Assembly: GCA_949840805.1 (NCBI GenBank)
Contig: CATKXR010000007.1
Coordinates: 62,001 to 126,000, forward strand
Reading direction: 5' to 3'
Origin: an uncultured Lachnospiraceae bacterium
GTDB lineage: Bacteria; Bacillota; Clostridia; Lachnospirales; Lachnospiraceae
Length of the DNA: 64,000 bases
The position numbers and the translations under genes are program-made. Under the pieces are notes generated by a model, which saw only the letters and a list, made by a program, of their open reading frames with translations, had not been told where the DNA came from and searched no databases. This document shows positions 49,544-59,347 of the stretch, in pieces (the stretch's first letter is position 1; each line of letters begins with the position of its first letter).

Positions 49544-49586
49544 TCTTATTTACGAAAGAGTCCGGTTATAATACAAAGGAGTGAAT

Positions 49587-51416
49587 ATGGACAAGTATGA
49601 TATTTTAATCAATATTGTGGATCAGTTAATGGGTGAAGCGCCGTCAGGATACAAACGATATTACCCTGATCCCAAGAATATAGAGAATTTAAATCAGGCC
49701 AGAGCGCGGGTTTTTATACATTTGTTTTTAAAAGTGAAATTTGGAATCAATGAATTTCTGGAGAGAGAAGAATACATTACAGATGGTACCAATGATGGGG
49801 GGATTGACGCCTATTATATTGATGAAGATAATAAAACCATATTATTTGTACAGTCCAAATATAGAAGAACGAAAGATAATTTTGAAAATAAGGTAATCGA
49901 GTTAGATGAAATATTGAAAATGGATACTGACCGTATTGTTGATGGTGAGGAGGAAAGCGAAGATGGGATATCCTATAATGGAAAAATAAAGAATATGCTT
50001 CAAAAAATAAGAGATATTGATGATATTGGGAGATATAGATACCAGGTTGTGATTTTAGCTAATCTAAAAAAAGAAAAATATAAAATGTCGCAGATAAAAA
50101 AACTTACAGGAGGATTTCCAACAGAGATTTTTGATTATGAAAGATGCTACAATGAACTGGTTTTCCCGGTGGTAACAGGCTGTTATTACAATGCTGAAGA
50201 AATAAAAATAAGGCTTTCATTGGTAAATAAAGAAAACAGTGACGGGAGAATCAGCTATACGGTTCAATCGAAATATGGAACATGTAAAATAATGGTAGCA
50301 TTTGTTCCTGTTCTTGAAATAGCAAAAGTGGTGGCGAAATATAAGAATTCGATTTTAAAATATAATCCCAGATGTTTTTTAAGTTTGAAAAATAATACAA
50401 TCAATCCTAAAATCAGGAGTACAATAAAAGACAAAAAAACAAATGAAATTGCTCTGTATAATAATGGAATAACCATATTATCGGACGATACGATTTTTAA
50501 TTCCCAGGTGGCAATCAAGGATACGGCCCAGTTAATTATAAAAAATCCACAGATTGTGAATGGAGGACAGACGGCATATACGGTGGCATCTATATATGAG
50601 GATGACCCGGATTATATGGAACATTTTGAAGGAAAAGAAGTGCTGGTTAAAATTATTACTTTTTTGGGAGAATATAAAGAAAGTGATAAATTATCATTGA
50701 TTGAAGAAATATCCAAAGCAACCAATGAACAGACTCCTGTCAAAGAAGTAGACAGAAGGTCAAATGACAAGATCCAGATAGAATATCAGGAGAAGATTTA
50801 TAGAGATTTCGGGTATTTTTATAACAGAAAAATGGGTGAATTTTATGATGGGTTAAATCATAATTTCATAACAAGAGATATGGTTGTTGATCGTGCAGTA
50901 TTCATGAGAGTTGCGTCCAGTATACAGGGAGAGATAGCAAAAGCAAGAAGAAACAGTGATGAAATTTTATTTAGAACAGAACATTTTGATCAGATTTTTT
51001 TGAACACAAATATATACAAAAAATATATGTATGGATTTTTTTGTCATCAATATTTAACTGAATTAGAAAAAGGATTTGCAAATAAAAAGAATAATAAATA
51101 TGGAGTTAATACATATGGGAATGCGCTTCGTTATGGGAAATATGCCGTAACCTATGTAGTCTCAAAATATTATTTGGAATCGCTGGAATTGCATGACTAT
51201 TTAAACAATGTAAGAATGTATACGGATATTATTTTAGGGCAATGGCTGCAATATGAACAATATATTGTAAAAAAAGAACACAACAGAGATTATTTTTATC
51301 AGGAAACAGAAGAAGACGGACCGATCAAGTATTACTACAATTATGACGGATATTATAAAGGCAGAACGATTAATAAAGATTTAAAGCAGTATAAATTTGT
51401 TATACAGAGTCAATAA
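49587..51416 (+). CDS. AIPR family abortive-infection / phage-resistance nuclease-like protein
   Basis: A 609-residue AT-rich gene. The N-terminal part has a restriction-endonuclease-like (Mrr type) core: GGIDAYYIDE (D74) and ILFVQSKY (Q89, K91). The C-terminal half is the AIPR domain with NPKIRSTIKD, ALYNNGITILSD (NNG 292-294), IVNGGQTAY (325-329) and a conserved late helix region. AIPR proteins were first tied to abortive infection against phage; many are stand-alone. ATG 49587 follows AAGGAG with 5-nt spacing. Low GC relative to the neighbours suggests horizontal gain. A partner modification gene is not visible. Confidence 0.85.
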   Translation: MDKYDILINIVDQLMGEAPSGYKRYYPDPKNIENLNQARARVFIHLFLKVKFGINEFLEREEYITDGTNDGGIDAYYIDEDNKTILFVQSKYRRTKDNFENKVIELDEILKMDTDRIVDGEEESEDGISYNGKIKNMLQKIRDIDDIGRYRYQVVILANLKKEKYKMSQIKKLTGGFPTEIFDYERCYNELVFPVVTGCYYNAEEIKIRLSLVNKENSDGRISYTVQSKYGTCKIMVAFVPVLEIAKVVAKYKNSILKYNPRCFLSLKNNTINPKIRSTIKDKKTNEIALYNNGITILSDDTIFNSQVAIKDTAQLIIKNPQIVNGGQTAYTVASIYEDDPDYMEHFEGKEVLVKIITFLGEYKESDKLSLIEEISKATNEQTPVKEVDRRSNDKIQIEYQEKIYRDFGYFYNRKMGEFYDGLNHNFITRDMVVDRAVFMRVASSIQGEIAKARRNSDEILFRTEHFDQIFLNTNIYKKYMYGFFCHQYLTELEKGFANKKNNKYGVNTYGNALRYGKYAVTYVVSKYYLESLELHDYLNNVRMYTDIILGQWLQYEQYIVKKEHNRDYFYQETEEDGPIKYYYNYDGYYKGRTINKDLKQYKFVIQSQ

Positions 51417-51538
51417 TTTGCGATTCTGAAATATGTGATTTTTTGACCCTGGAATTAATCAAATACATAGAGGACTGTATCAAGCCGGAGAGGAATTTTC
51501 AGGTGTCCGTATGCAAGAACCTAAGGGGAGCATGCCGG

Positions 51539-51757
51539 CGTTGCATTAATTCTCGAGTGAATAACACTTGCTATTTGCATTATCCGCACATTGGTGAAGC
51601 TAACCGCAGTCTCCATTACGCCATCGCTTCACCGACGCACAGATGACACCGATATCAGGTGATTGATTCACCGAATTTAAGCAGTGCCGTATCAGATGCA
51701 TGACTGATACGAACAGCAGAACAGCAGGCAGGATCGGTTTCAGATGTAAATGCAACG
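51539..51757 (+). other. Structured non-coding region upstream of gltB, module 1
   Basis: A 9-bp closing stem CGTTGCATT (51539-51547) / AATGCAACG (51749-51757) encloses hairpins GGTGAAGC/GCTTCACC (51593-51600, 51626-51633) and GTATCAG/CTGATAC (about 51692-51713), plus a conserved core CGCACAG-A-TGACAC (51636-51649). The core recurs in module 2 at 52028. A 67-codon frame overlaps this region but has no credible start signal. Confidence 0.5.
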
Positions 51758-51914
51758 GTGTATTTGATGAAAAAGAAGCGAAGACCTTTAAGAGAATCTG
51801 GATATTTCAGATGATTTTGAAGGCCTTTTTGCTTTGAATATCAATAAAAACTGATAATAAATATTAATACACCTATATTAACTAATTATCTGAAAATTTA
51901 AAACGAAAAAAGTC

Positions 51915-51943
51915 TTTACAAATCCCCACATCCGTAGTATCAT
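51915..51943 (+). promoter_or_regulatory. Promoter of gltB
   Basis: TTTACA (51915-51920) and TATCAT (51938-51943) with 17-nt spacing lie about 180 nt before gltB, leaving a leader that contains module 2. Confidence 0.6.
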
Positions 51944-52017
51944 CTATAAAAATTGAAATCCCCGGGCAGGAGGAATCCTTGTCCAGGTTCAGACAGGTGT
52001 CTCACTGTGAAAATATC

Positions 52018-52080
52018 TCGTTGCAGGCGCACAGCTGACACGAATATCGAGCACTATTTACTTTGAGATTAGTGCAACGA
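52018..52080 (+). promoter_or_regulatory. gltB leader structure, module 2
   Basis: TCGTTGCA (52018-52025) pairs with TGCAACGA (52073-52080). Inside is the core CGCACAG-C-TGACAC (52028-52041) and an alternative short stem CTCG/CGAG. The outer and inner pairings share bases and exclude each other, as in regulatory leaders. The ligand or factor is unknown. Confidence 0.5.
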
Positions 52081-52123
52081 TGTACTAGTACTGCCTTGCA
52101 GAAATAAAGAAAGGACATAACTT

Positions 52124-55100
52124 ATGAAAAGAGCTGAGGAGAGATCCGTACATCCCGTCCCGGCGGCAGTTCCGGGACTTTATGACCCCAGGTTTGAGCA
52201 TGACAACTGCGGAATCGGGGCTGTGGCCAACATCAAGGGCATAAAGAGCCATAAGACTGTGGAGCAGGCGCTTCACATTGTGGAAAATTTAGAGCACCGC
52301 GCAGGTAAGGACGCGGAAGGAAAGACTGGCGATGGGGTCGGCATTTTGATGCAGATTTCCCATCGCTTTTTTAAGAAGGTGACGGCTCCTCTGGGGATTT
52401 CCCTGGGAGAGGAGCGGGAGTACGGAGTGGGGATGTTTTTCTTCCCCCAGGATAAGCTGGCCAGGAACCAGGCCAAGAAGATGCTGGAGATCATTGTGAA
52501 AAAGGAGGGCCTCACCTTCCTTGGCTGGCGGGACCTGCCCATCCATCCGGACCGTATTGGAGAGAAGGCGGTGGAGAAAATGCCCTATATCGTCCAGGGC
52601 TTTATCGGCAAGCCGGCCCAGGTGGCCAAGGGGCTGGATTTTGACCGAAGGCTGTATGTGGCCAGGCGGGTGTTTGAGCAGAGCAATGACAACACCTATG
52701 TAGTGTCATTGAGCAGCCGCACTATCGTCTACAAGGGAATGTTCCTGGTGGGGGAGCTGCGTCAGTTTTTTGACGATCTGCAGGATCCGGATTATGAGTC
52801 GGCCCTGGCGGTAGTCCATTCCCGGTTCAGCACCAACACCAACCCAAGCTGGATGCGGGCCCACCCCAACCGGATTATCGTCCACAACGGGGAGATCAAC
52901 ACCATCCGCGGCAATGTGGACAAGATGCTGGCCAGAGAGGAGACCATGGAGTCAGACTTTTTCAAGTCGGAGATGCACAAGGTACTGCCTATCATCAACC
53001 AGGAGGGCTCGGATTCGGCCATGCTGGACAATGCCCTGGAATTTATGATGATGAGCGGCATGGAGCTGCCTCTGGCGGTAATGATCACCATTCCGGCGCC
53101 CTGGGCCCACGAGAAAAACATGCCTCAGGATGTGATTGATTTTTACCGGTATTATGCCACCATGATGGAGCCCTGGGACGGCCCGGCCTCCATTGTATTC
53201 AGTGACGGGGATGTGCTGGGGGCAGTTCTTGACCGCAACGGCCTGCGTCCCTCCCGTTATTATATCACGGATGACGATCAGGTGATCCTGGCCTCGGAGG
53301 TGGGAGCCATTGATACCCCACAGTCCCATGTGGTGAGAAAGGAACGGCTCCGCCCGGGGAAAATGCTGCTGGTGGACACGGTGAAGGGGGAACTGGTCAG
53401 CGACGAGGATTTAAAGCTGCGCTATGCCGCCCGGCGTCCCTACGGCGAGTGGCTGGACAACAACCTGGTGGAGTTAAAGTCCCTTCCCATCCCCAACAAG
53501 GGGGTGCCGCCCATGGACAAGGAGACCAGGGCCCGGCTCCAGAAGACATACGGCTATACCTATGAGCAGTACAAGACCATGATCCTTCCCATGGCTCTCA
53601 ACGGGGCGGAGGCGGTGTCCGCCATGGGGGCGGACAGTCCCCTGGCAGTGCTGTCTAAGAAGCATCAGCCCTTGTTTAACTATTTTAAGCAGCTATTCGC
53701 CCAGGTGACGAACCCGCCTATTGACGCCATCCGGGAGGAGATCGTCACCTCCACTACCGTGTATGTGGGGGAAGAGGGGAACGTGCTGGAGGAGAAGCCG
53801 GAGAACTGCAAGATTTTGAAGGTGGACAATCCCATTCTCACCTGCACGGATCTGTTGAAAATCAAATATATGAAGCAGCCCGGATTTAAGGTGGAAGTGA
53901 TTCCCATTACCTATTATAAGAACACCTCCCTGGAAAAAGCCATTGACCGGCTGTTTCTGGAGGTGGACCGGGCTCATCGGGACGGGGTGAATATTATCAT
54001 CCTCTCCGACCGGGATATTGATGAAAATCATGTGCCTATTCCCTCCCTGCTGGCGGTGTCGGCCCTGCAGCAGCACCTGGTAAAAACCAAGAAGCGCACC
54101 TCCATGGCGCTGATTTTGGAGAGCGGGGAGCCCAGGGAAGTCCATCATTTCGCCACCCTGCTGGGCTACGGCGCCTGTGCCATCAACCCTTATCTGGCCC
54201 AGGAGTCGGTGCGGTATCTGATCGAGAGCGGGATGCTGGACAAGGATTACTATGCGGCGGTGGATGATTACAATTCGGCGGTGCTCCACGGGATTGTAAA
54301 GATTGCTTCCAAGATGGGTATTTCCACCATCCAGTCTTATCAGGGAGCACAGATCTTTGAGGCTATCGGTATTTCCAGGAAAGTGATTGATAAATATTTT
54401 ACCAACACGGTGAGCCGGGTGGGAGGCATTACCTTGAGCGATATTGAAGGTGATGTGGATGTACTTCATTCCACGGCTTTTGACCCTCTGGGGCTGGATG
54501 TGGATCTGACCTTGGAGAGCGTGGGCAGCCACAAGGAGCGGGCCGGCCAGGAAGAGCATCTGTACAATCCCCGCACCATTCACCTTCTCCAGGAGGCGGC
54601 CCGGACGGGAAACTATGAGATTTTTAAAGAATACAGCCACGCCCTCAATGAGGAAGGGCAGACCATCAACCTGCGGAGCCTGATGGATTTTATATATGAT
54701 GAAAACGGCGGCGTTCCCATTGAGGAAGTGGAGAGCGTGGAGTCCATTGTCAAACGGTTCAAGACCGGGGCCATGTCCTACGGATCCATTTCCCAGGAAG
54801 CCCATGAGACGCTGGCTGTCGCCATGAACCGGCTGGGGGGCAAGTCCAACACCGGCGAGGGAGGCGAGAGCTTGGACCGGCTGACGCCCGGGCCGAAAAA
54901 CAACAACCGCTGCTCGGCCATCAAACAGGTGGCGTCCGGGCGGTTTGGGGTGACGTCCCGTTATCTGGTCAGCGCCCAGGAGATCCAGATCAAGATGGCC
55001 CAGGGGGCAAAGCCCGGGGAGGGCGGCCAGCTTCCCGGGGGCAAGGTCTATCCCTGGGTGGCCAAGACCCGCCATTCCACCACCGGAGTGGGGCTGATCT

Positions 55101-56692
55101 CACCGCCGCCGCACCATGACATTTATTCTATCGAGGATTTGGCCCAGTTGATCTATGATTTGAAAAATTCCAACACCCGGGCGCGGATTTCCGTGAAGCT
55201 GGTGAGCGAGGCCGGGGTGGGAACCGTGGCGGCCGGCGTGGCCAAGGCCGGCGCCCAGGTGATTCTGGTGTCCTCTTTTGACGGCGGCACCGGGGCGGCG
55301 CCGAGAAATTCCATTTATAATGCGGGCCTGCCCTGGGAGCTGGGAGTGGCGGAAGCCCATCAGACCTTGATCATGAACGGTCTGCGGGACAAGGTGATTC
55401 TGGAGACGGACGGCAAGCTGATGACGGGCCGTGACGTGGTGATTGCCTGTATGCTGGGGGCGGAGGAGTTTGGATTTGCCACGGCGCCTTTAGTGACCAT
55501 GGGCTGTGTGATGATGCGGGTCTGCAATCTGGACACCTGCCCGGTGGGGATTGCCACCCAGAATCCGGAGCTGCGCAAACGCTTCCGCGGCAAGCCGGAG
55601 TATGTGGTGAATTTCATGCATTTTGTGGCCCAGGAGATGCGGGAATACATGGCAAAGCTGGGAGTGCGCACCGTGGATGAGCTGGTGGGCCGGACGGAGC
55701 TTTTGAAGAAAAAGGAAGATATTCCCAACGAGAGAGCCAGGAAGGTAGATTTATCCAATATTCTGGACAATCCCTATGAGGGGATGCGTTTCCAGGGATA
55801 TTATGAGAAACAGGAGTATGATTTTAAGTTGGAACAGACTTTGGATGAGCAGGTTCTTTTGAAAAAGCTGAAATCCGCCCTGGCAAACGGCCAGAAGAAG
55901 AGCGTGCAGGTGGATGTGAGCAATGTAGACCGGACACTGGGGACCATCTTCGGCTCAGAGATCACCAGACGGTATCCGGATGGCCTGCCGGAAGACACCT
56001 TTATGGTGAGCTGCAGCGGCAGCGGAGGCCAGAGTTTTGGCGCCTTCATCCCCCGGGGGCTGACTCTGGAGCTGGTGGGGGACAGCAATGACTATTTCGG
56101 CAAGGGACTGTCCGGCGGCAAGCTGATCGTGTATCCGCCGAGAGCCGTGCAGTTTAAGGCCGAGGAGAATATCATTATCGGAAATGTGGCCCTGTACGGC
56201 GCCACCAGCGGCAAGGCTTTTATAAGCGGCGTGGCCGGGGAGCGGTTCTGTGTCCGCAATTCCGGCGCCACGGCGGTGGTGGAGGGCGTGGGGGACCACG
56301 GCTGCGAGTATATGACCGGCGGCCGGGTGGTAGTCTTAGGCCCCACCGGCAAGAATTTCGCCGCCGGCATGAGCGGGGGCATTGCCTATGTGCTGGATGA
56401 GAAGCGGGATCTGTACAAACGGCTCAACAAGGAGCTGGTGTCCATGGAGGAAGTGACCAACAAATATGACGTGCTGGAGTTAAAGGAAATGATTCAGGAG
56501 CACGTGGCCTACACCAACTCGGAGAAGGGCAAGAAGATTCTCGACCATTTCGGGGAATATCTGCCCAAATTCAAGAAGATCCTGCCCCATGACTACCGAC
56601 GCATGATGAACACAATTGTGCAGATGGAAGAAAAGGGACTGAGCAGCGAGCAGGCACAGATTGAGGCGTTTTATGCCAATATGAGGAAATAA
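52124..56692 (+). CDS. gltB: Glutamate synthase large subunit
   Basis: A 1522-residue protein, normal for the NADPH-type large subunit. Domains in order: type II glutaminase with the nucleophile in HDNCGIGA (C29, revealed after propeptide removal), a central domain, the FMN-binding synthase barrel (SFDGGTGAAPRNSIYN), and a [3Fe-4S] motif CVMMRVCNLDTCPVG. The C-terminal GXGXG beta-helix repeats (GLSGGKLIVYPP, GATSGKAFISG) close the chain. It converts 2-oxoglutarate and glutamine to two glutamates with electrons from GltD. The higher GC and codon choice than the AIPR gene mark the return to backbone. A structured leader precedes it. Confidence 0.97.
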   Translation: MKRAEERSVHPVPAAVPGLYDPRFEHDNCGIGAVANIKGIKSHKTVEQALHIVENLEHRAGKDAEGKTGDGVGILMQISHRFFKKVTAPLGISLGEEREYGVGMFFFPQDKLARNQAKKMLEIIVKKEGLTFLGWRDLPIHPDRIGEKAVEKMPYIVQGFIGKPAQVAKGLDFDRRLYVARRVFEQSNDNTYVVSLSSRTIVYKGMFLVGELRQFFDDLQDPDYESALAVVHSRFSTNTNPSWMRAHPNRIIVHNGEINTIRGNVDKMLAREETMESDFFKSEMHKVLPIINQEGSDSAMLDNALEFMMMSGMELPLAVMITIPAPWAHEKNMPQDVIDFYRYYATMMEPWDGPASIVFSDGDVLGAVLDRNGLRPSRYYITDDDQVILASEVGAIDTPQSHVVRKERLRPGKMLLVDTVKGELVSDEDLKLRYAARRPYGEWLDNNLVELKSLPIPNKGVPPMDKETRARLQKTYGYTYEQYKTMILPMALNGAEAVSAMGADSPLAVLSKKHQPLFNYFKQLFAQVTNPPIDAIREEIVTSTTVYVGEEGNVLEEKPENCKILKVDNPILTCTDLLKIKYMKQPGFKVEVIPITYYKNTSLEKAIDRLFLEVDRAHRDGVNIIILSDRDIDENHVPIPSLLAVSALQQHLVKTKKRTSMALILESGEPREVHHFATLLGYGACAINPYLAQESVRYLIESGMLDKDYYAAVDDYNSAVLHGIVKIASKMGISTIQSYQGAQIFEAIGISRKVIDKYFTNTVSRVGGITLSDIEGDVDVLHSTAFDPLGLDVDLTLESVGSHKERAGQEEHLYNPRTIHLLQEAARTGNYEIFKEYSHALNEEGQTINLRSLMDFIYDENGGVPIEEVESVESIVKRFKTGAMSYGSISQEAHETLAVAMNRLGGKSNTGEGGESLDRLTPGPKNNNRCSAIKQVASGRFGVTSRYLVSAQEIQIKMAQGAKPGEGGQLPGGKVYPWVAKTRHSTTGVGLISPPPHHDIYSIEDLAQLIYDLKNSNTRARISVKLVSEAGVGTVAAGVAKAGAQVILVSSFDGGTGAAPRNSIYNAGLPWELGVAEAHQTLIMNGLRDKVILETDGKLMTGRDVVIACMLGAEEFGFATAPLVTMGCVMMRVCNLDTCPVGIATQNPELRKRFRGKPEYVVNFMHFVAQEMREYMAKLGVRTVDELVGRTELLKKKEDIPNERARKVDLSNILDNPYEGMRFQGYYEKQEYDFKLEQTLDEQVLLKKLKSALANGQKKSVQVDVSNVDRTLGTIFGSEITRRYPDGLPEDTFMVSCSGSGGQSFGAFIPRGLTLELVGDSNDYFGKGLSGGKLIVYPPRAVQFKAEENIIIGNVALYGATSGKAFISGVAGERFCVRNSGATAVVEGVGDHGCEYMTGGRVVVLGPTGKNFAAGMSGGIAYVLDEKRDLYKRLNKELVSMEEVTNKYDVLELKEMIQEHVAYTNSEKGKKILDHFGEYLPKFKKILPHDYRRMMNTIVQMEEKGLSSEQAQIEAFYANMRK

Positions 56693-56719
56693 GTACCGAT
56701 AATTTAGGAGGAAAAAAGA

Positions 56720-58207
56720 ATGGGAAAGCCAACAGGCTTTTTGGAATATGAAAGAAAAGGCAGCAGGGCGGAGGATCCGCTGGGGAGAATCCGGCATTTT
56801 CACGAGTTTCACACGCCTCTTACGGAAGCGCAGCAGAGGGAGCAGGGAGCCCGGTGTATGGAGTGCGGGGTACCCTTCTGCCAGTCAGGCATGGTATTAA
56901 ACGGCATGGTTTCCGGATGCCCCCTCAACAATCTGGTGCCGGAGTGGAATGATTTGGTATACAACGGCAACTGGGGCCAGGCATATAACCGTCTGAAAAA
57001 GACCAACAGCTTTCCGGAGTTTACCAGCCGGGTCTGCCCGGCTCCCTGCGAGGCAGCCTGCACCTGCGGCCTCAACGGGGATCCGGTAAGCATCAAGGAA
57101 AATGAGAGGGCGATTATTGAGAAAGCCTACGAGACCGGAGAGGCGGTTGCCCGCCCGCCAAAGCTGCGGACCGACAAAAAGATTGCCGTGGTAGGCTCCG
57201 GTCCCGCCGGCTTAGCGGCAGCCGACCAGCTTAACAAGCGGGGCCACAATGTTACCGTATTTGAGAGGGAAGACCGGATCGGCGGCCTTCTCATGTACGG
57301 GATTCCCAACATGAAGCTGGAAAAGCCAGTCATTGACCGGAAGATCCAGGTGATGAAGGAGGAGGGGGTTTCCTTTGTTACCGGCGCGGACATCGGCCGC
57401 AATTATAAGGTGAATCGTTTAAAGCGGGATTTTGACTGTATCATCCTGGCCTGCGGCGCCTCCAATCCCCGGGACATCCAGGTACCCGGACGGGACGCGG
57501 AGGGGATCTATTTTGCGGTGGATTTCCTCAAATCAACTACTAAAAGCCTCCTGAATTCCGGTTTGGAGGACGGTAGCTACATTTCGGCCAAAGATAAGCA
57601 TGTACTGGTAATCGGCGGCGGCGACACCGGCAACGACTGTGTAGGAACCGCCGTGCGCCACGGCTGCGCATCCGTGACCCAGTTGGAAATGATGCCAAAG
57701 CTGCCCGATGCACGGGCCGAAAACAACACCTGGCCCGAGTGGCCCCGCGTCTGCAAGACCGACTATGGCCAGGAAGAAGCCGCCGCCGTATTCGGCCGCG
57801 ATCCCAGGATGTATCAGACCACGGTAAAAGAATTTGTCCGGGATGAGAGCGGAAAGGTGTGCAAGGCAATTCTTGTGAGCTTAACGCCCCAAAAAGATCC
57901 CGAAACCAACCGGACCATGATGATGCCGGTAGAAGGAAGCGAAAGAGAAGTGGCCGCCGATCTGGTGCTGATTGCGGCAGGATTTTTGGGCGCCGAAGGA
58001 TATGTGGCAGACGCCTTTGGGGTAGAGTTAAACGAAAGGACGAATGTGGCCACGGATGGAAAGAGTTATGGGACCAACGTGGAAAATGTATTTGCGGCGG
58101 GGGATATGAGAAGAGGACAGTCATTGGTTGTCTGGGCCATAAGAGAAGGCAGAGAAGCAGCCAAAGAAGTAGACAGGTGGCTGATGGGGTATACAAACTT
58201 GGCATAG
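56720..58207 (+). CDS. gltD: Glutamate synthase small subunit
   Basis: A 495-residue flavoprotein. The N-terminal cysteines (CMECGVPFCQSG, GCPLNN, CPAPCEAACTCG) bind two [4Fe-4S] clusters. The FAD fold follows at VVGSGPAGLAAADQL, and an NADPH-binding fold at VIGGGDTGNDCVGTA. It passes electrons to GltB, and the final FAD contact is AGDMRRGQSLVVWAI. It starts 27 nt after gltB with GGAGGA and closes with a strong terminator, so gltBD is a two-gene operon. Confidence 0.97.
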   Translation: MGKPTGFLEYERKGSRAEDPLGRIRHFHEFHTPLTEAQQREQGARCMECGVPFCQSGMVLNGMVSGCPLNNLVPEWNDLVYNGNWGQAYNRLKKTNSFPEFTSRVCPAPCEAACTCGLNGDPVSIKENERAIIEKAYETGEAVARPPKLRTDKKIAVVGSGPAGLAAADQLNKRGHNVTVFEREDRIGGLLMYGIPNMKLEKPVIDRKIQVMKEEGVSFVTGADIGRNYKVNRLKRDFDCIILACGASNPRDIQVPGRDAEGIYFAVDFLKSTTKSLLNSGLEDGSYISAKDKHVLVIGGGDTGNDCVGTAVRHGCASVTQLEMMPKLPDARAENNTWPEWPRVCKTDYGQEEAAAVFGRDPRMYQTTVKEFVRDESGKVCKAILVSLTPQKDPETNRTMMMPVEGSEREVAADLVLIAAGFLGAEGYVADAFGVELNERTNVATDGKSYGTNVENVFAAGDMRRGQSLVVWAIREGREAAKEVDRWLMGYTNLA

Positions 58208-58225
58208 CGATTGATTTGAGTAATG

Positions 58226-58266
58226 GTGTTAAGCCTTAATTAGAACTTAAGGCTTAACACTTTTTT
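58226..58266 (+). terminator. Rho-independent terminator after gltD
   Basis: A perfect 14-bp stem GTGTTAAGCCTTAA (58226-58239) / TTAAGGCTTAACAC (58247-58260) with a 7-nt loop and six T residues. The remaining 240 bp to the next gene show only the GTTGAAAGT motif (58397-58405). Confidence 0.95.
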
Positions 58267-58510
58267 AATGCCATCTCCTGGTAAAAATAAGATGTCAGGC
58301 AAGGTTCCAATAATACGTTCTTTTGAATTACTGATTTTTGCAACATGAACATTTCCAGGTTTTTCTTTGAAAAAAACAGACTATATAGACAGAACTGTTG
58401 AAAGTCTTGAATCTTCTTGATATTATTTTCTCATATTCGTTTTAGAATTGTGAATAATCAGCAGATAAGAAAAGAGTGCTTTTGGAAGCGCTCAAAAATG
58501 GGAGGAAGAT

Positions 58511-59347
58511 ATGAAAAGAGAATATGACCTGTTTTTGTTTTGTGGTCAATCCAACATGGCGGGACGGGGTATCACTTCAGAAAAATGGCCGGAGGCCGCG
58601 CCGGGGATTACCCCTGGGGCGGGATTCGAATACCGCGCAATCTCTGATCCGGAGCGTCTGCACCCGGTAAAGGAGCCTTTTGGAGTGGAGGAAAACAATC
58701 CAAGGGGAATTTTTGAGCCAGGGATGAAAACAGGTTCCCTGGTAACATCTTTTATCAATGCTTATTATGCAGAGGCCAAAACACCGGTTATCGGAGTTTC
58801 TGCCAGCAAAGGGGGTTCGGCAATCCATGAGTGGCAGGGGAATGGAGATTATCTGTCAGATGCCCTGATGCGCCTGGAACGGGCAAGGGATTATTTAAAA
58901 GAGAAAAAAATCCCTGTCCGGCATTGCTTTCTGGTCTGGTGTCAGGGAGAGACGGATGGGGATCTGGGAACTGCAGTGGAGGATTACAAGATAAAATTTA
59001 AAAGCATGTTTTCCCAGTTTAGAGAAAAGGGAGTCCAGGCCTGCTTTCTCATCACAATTGGGGAATACAATGGAAATAAGGGTTTTGATTATGATAAAAT
59101 TCGCCATGGGCAGTTAGAGCTGGCAGCAGAACTCCCGGATGTGCTGCTGGTTTGCGATGATTTTCATACTATGTACAGCCGTGGCCTGATGAAGGATGAA
59201 TTTCACTATTATCAGATGGCTTACAATGAGGTGGGGACGTCAGCAGGGAAAATGGCAGGAAGATTGGTAAATAAGAAAATTTTTAGGAATATCGGAACGG
59301 TTACAAATGAACGGCAAACAAGGATAAAAAGGAGCTTGAACTCTTGA
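58511..59347 (+). CDS. SGNH-type sialate O-acetylesterase-like hydrolase (SASA domain)
   Basis: A 278-residue cytosolic enzyme. The nucleophile motif FLFCGQSNMAGRG comes near the N-terminus, followed by GVSASKGGSAIHEW, VWCQGETDG and the catalytic Asp/His segment KDEFHYYQMAYN. The DUF303/SASA family removes acetyl groups from sialic acid or other carbohydrates; the target here is unknown. No signal peptide is visible, which fits an intracellular esterase. Its last 4 nt overlap a broken sensor-kinase gene. A possible LytTR-type motif lies upstream. Confidence 0.85.
   Translation: MKREYDLFLFCGQSNMAGRGITSEKWPEAAPGITPGAGFEYRAISDPERLHPVKEPFGVEENNPRGIFEPGMKTGSLVTSFINAYYAEAKTPVIGVSASKGGSAIHEWQGNGDYLSDALMRLERARDYLKEKKIPVRHCFLVWCQGETDGDLGTAVEDYKIKFKSMFSQFREKGVQACFLITIGEYNGNKGFDYDKIRHGQLELAAELPDVLLVCDDFHTMYSRGLMKDEFHYYQMAYNEVGTSAGKMAGRLVNKKIFRNIGTVTNERQTRIKRSLNS

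Noticed and set aside
51443-51646. 67-residue coding frame after the AIPR gene
   Set aside because: No ribosome binding site and it overlaps paired RNA-like segments; the sequence matches no family I know.
53693-55075. Long open frame (460 codons) antisense to gltB
   Set aside because: It is a shadow of high-GC codon use in gltB; it lacks a start site and shows no recognisable domain.
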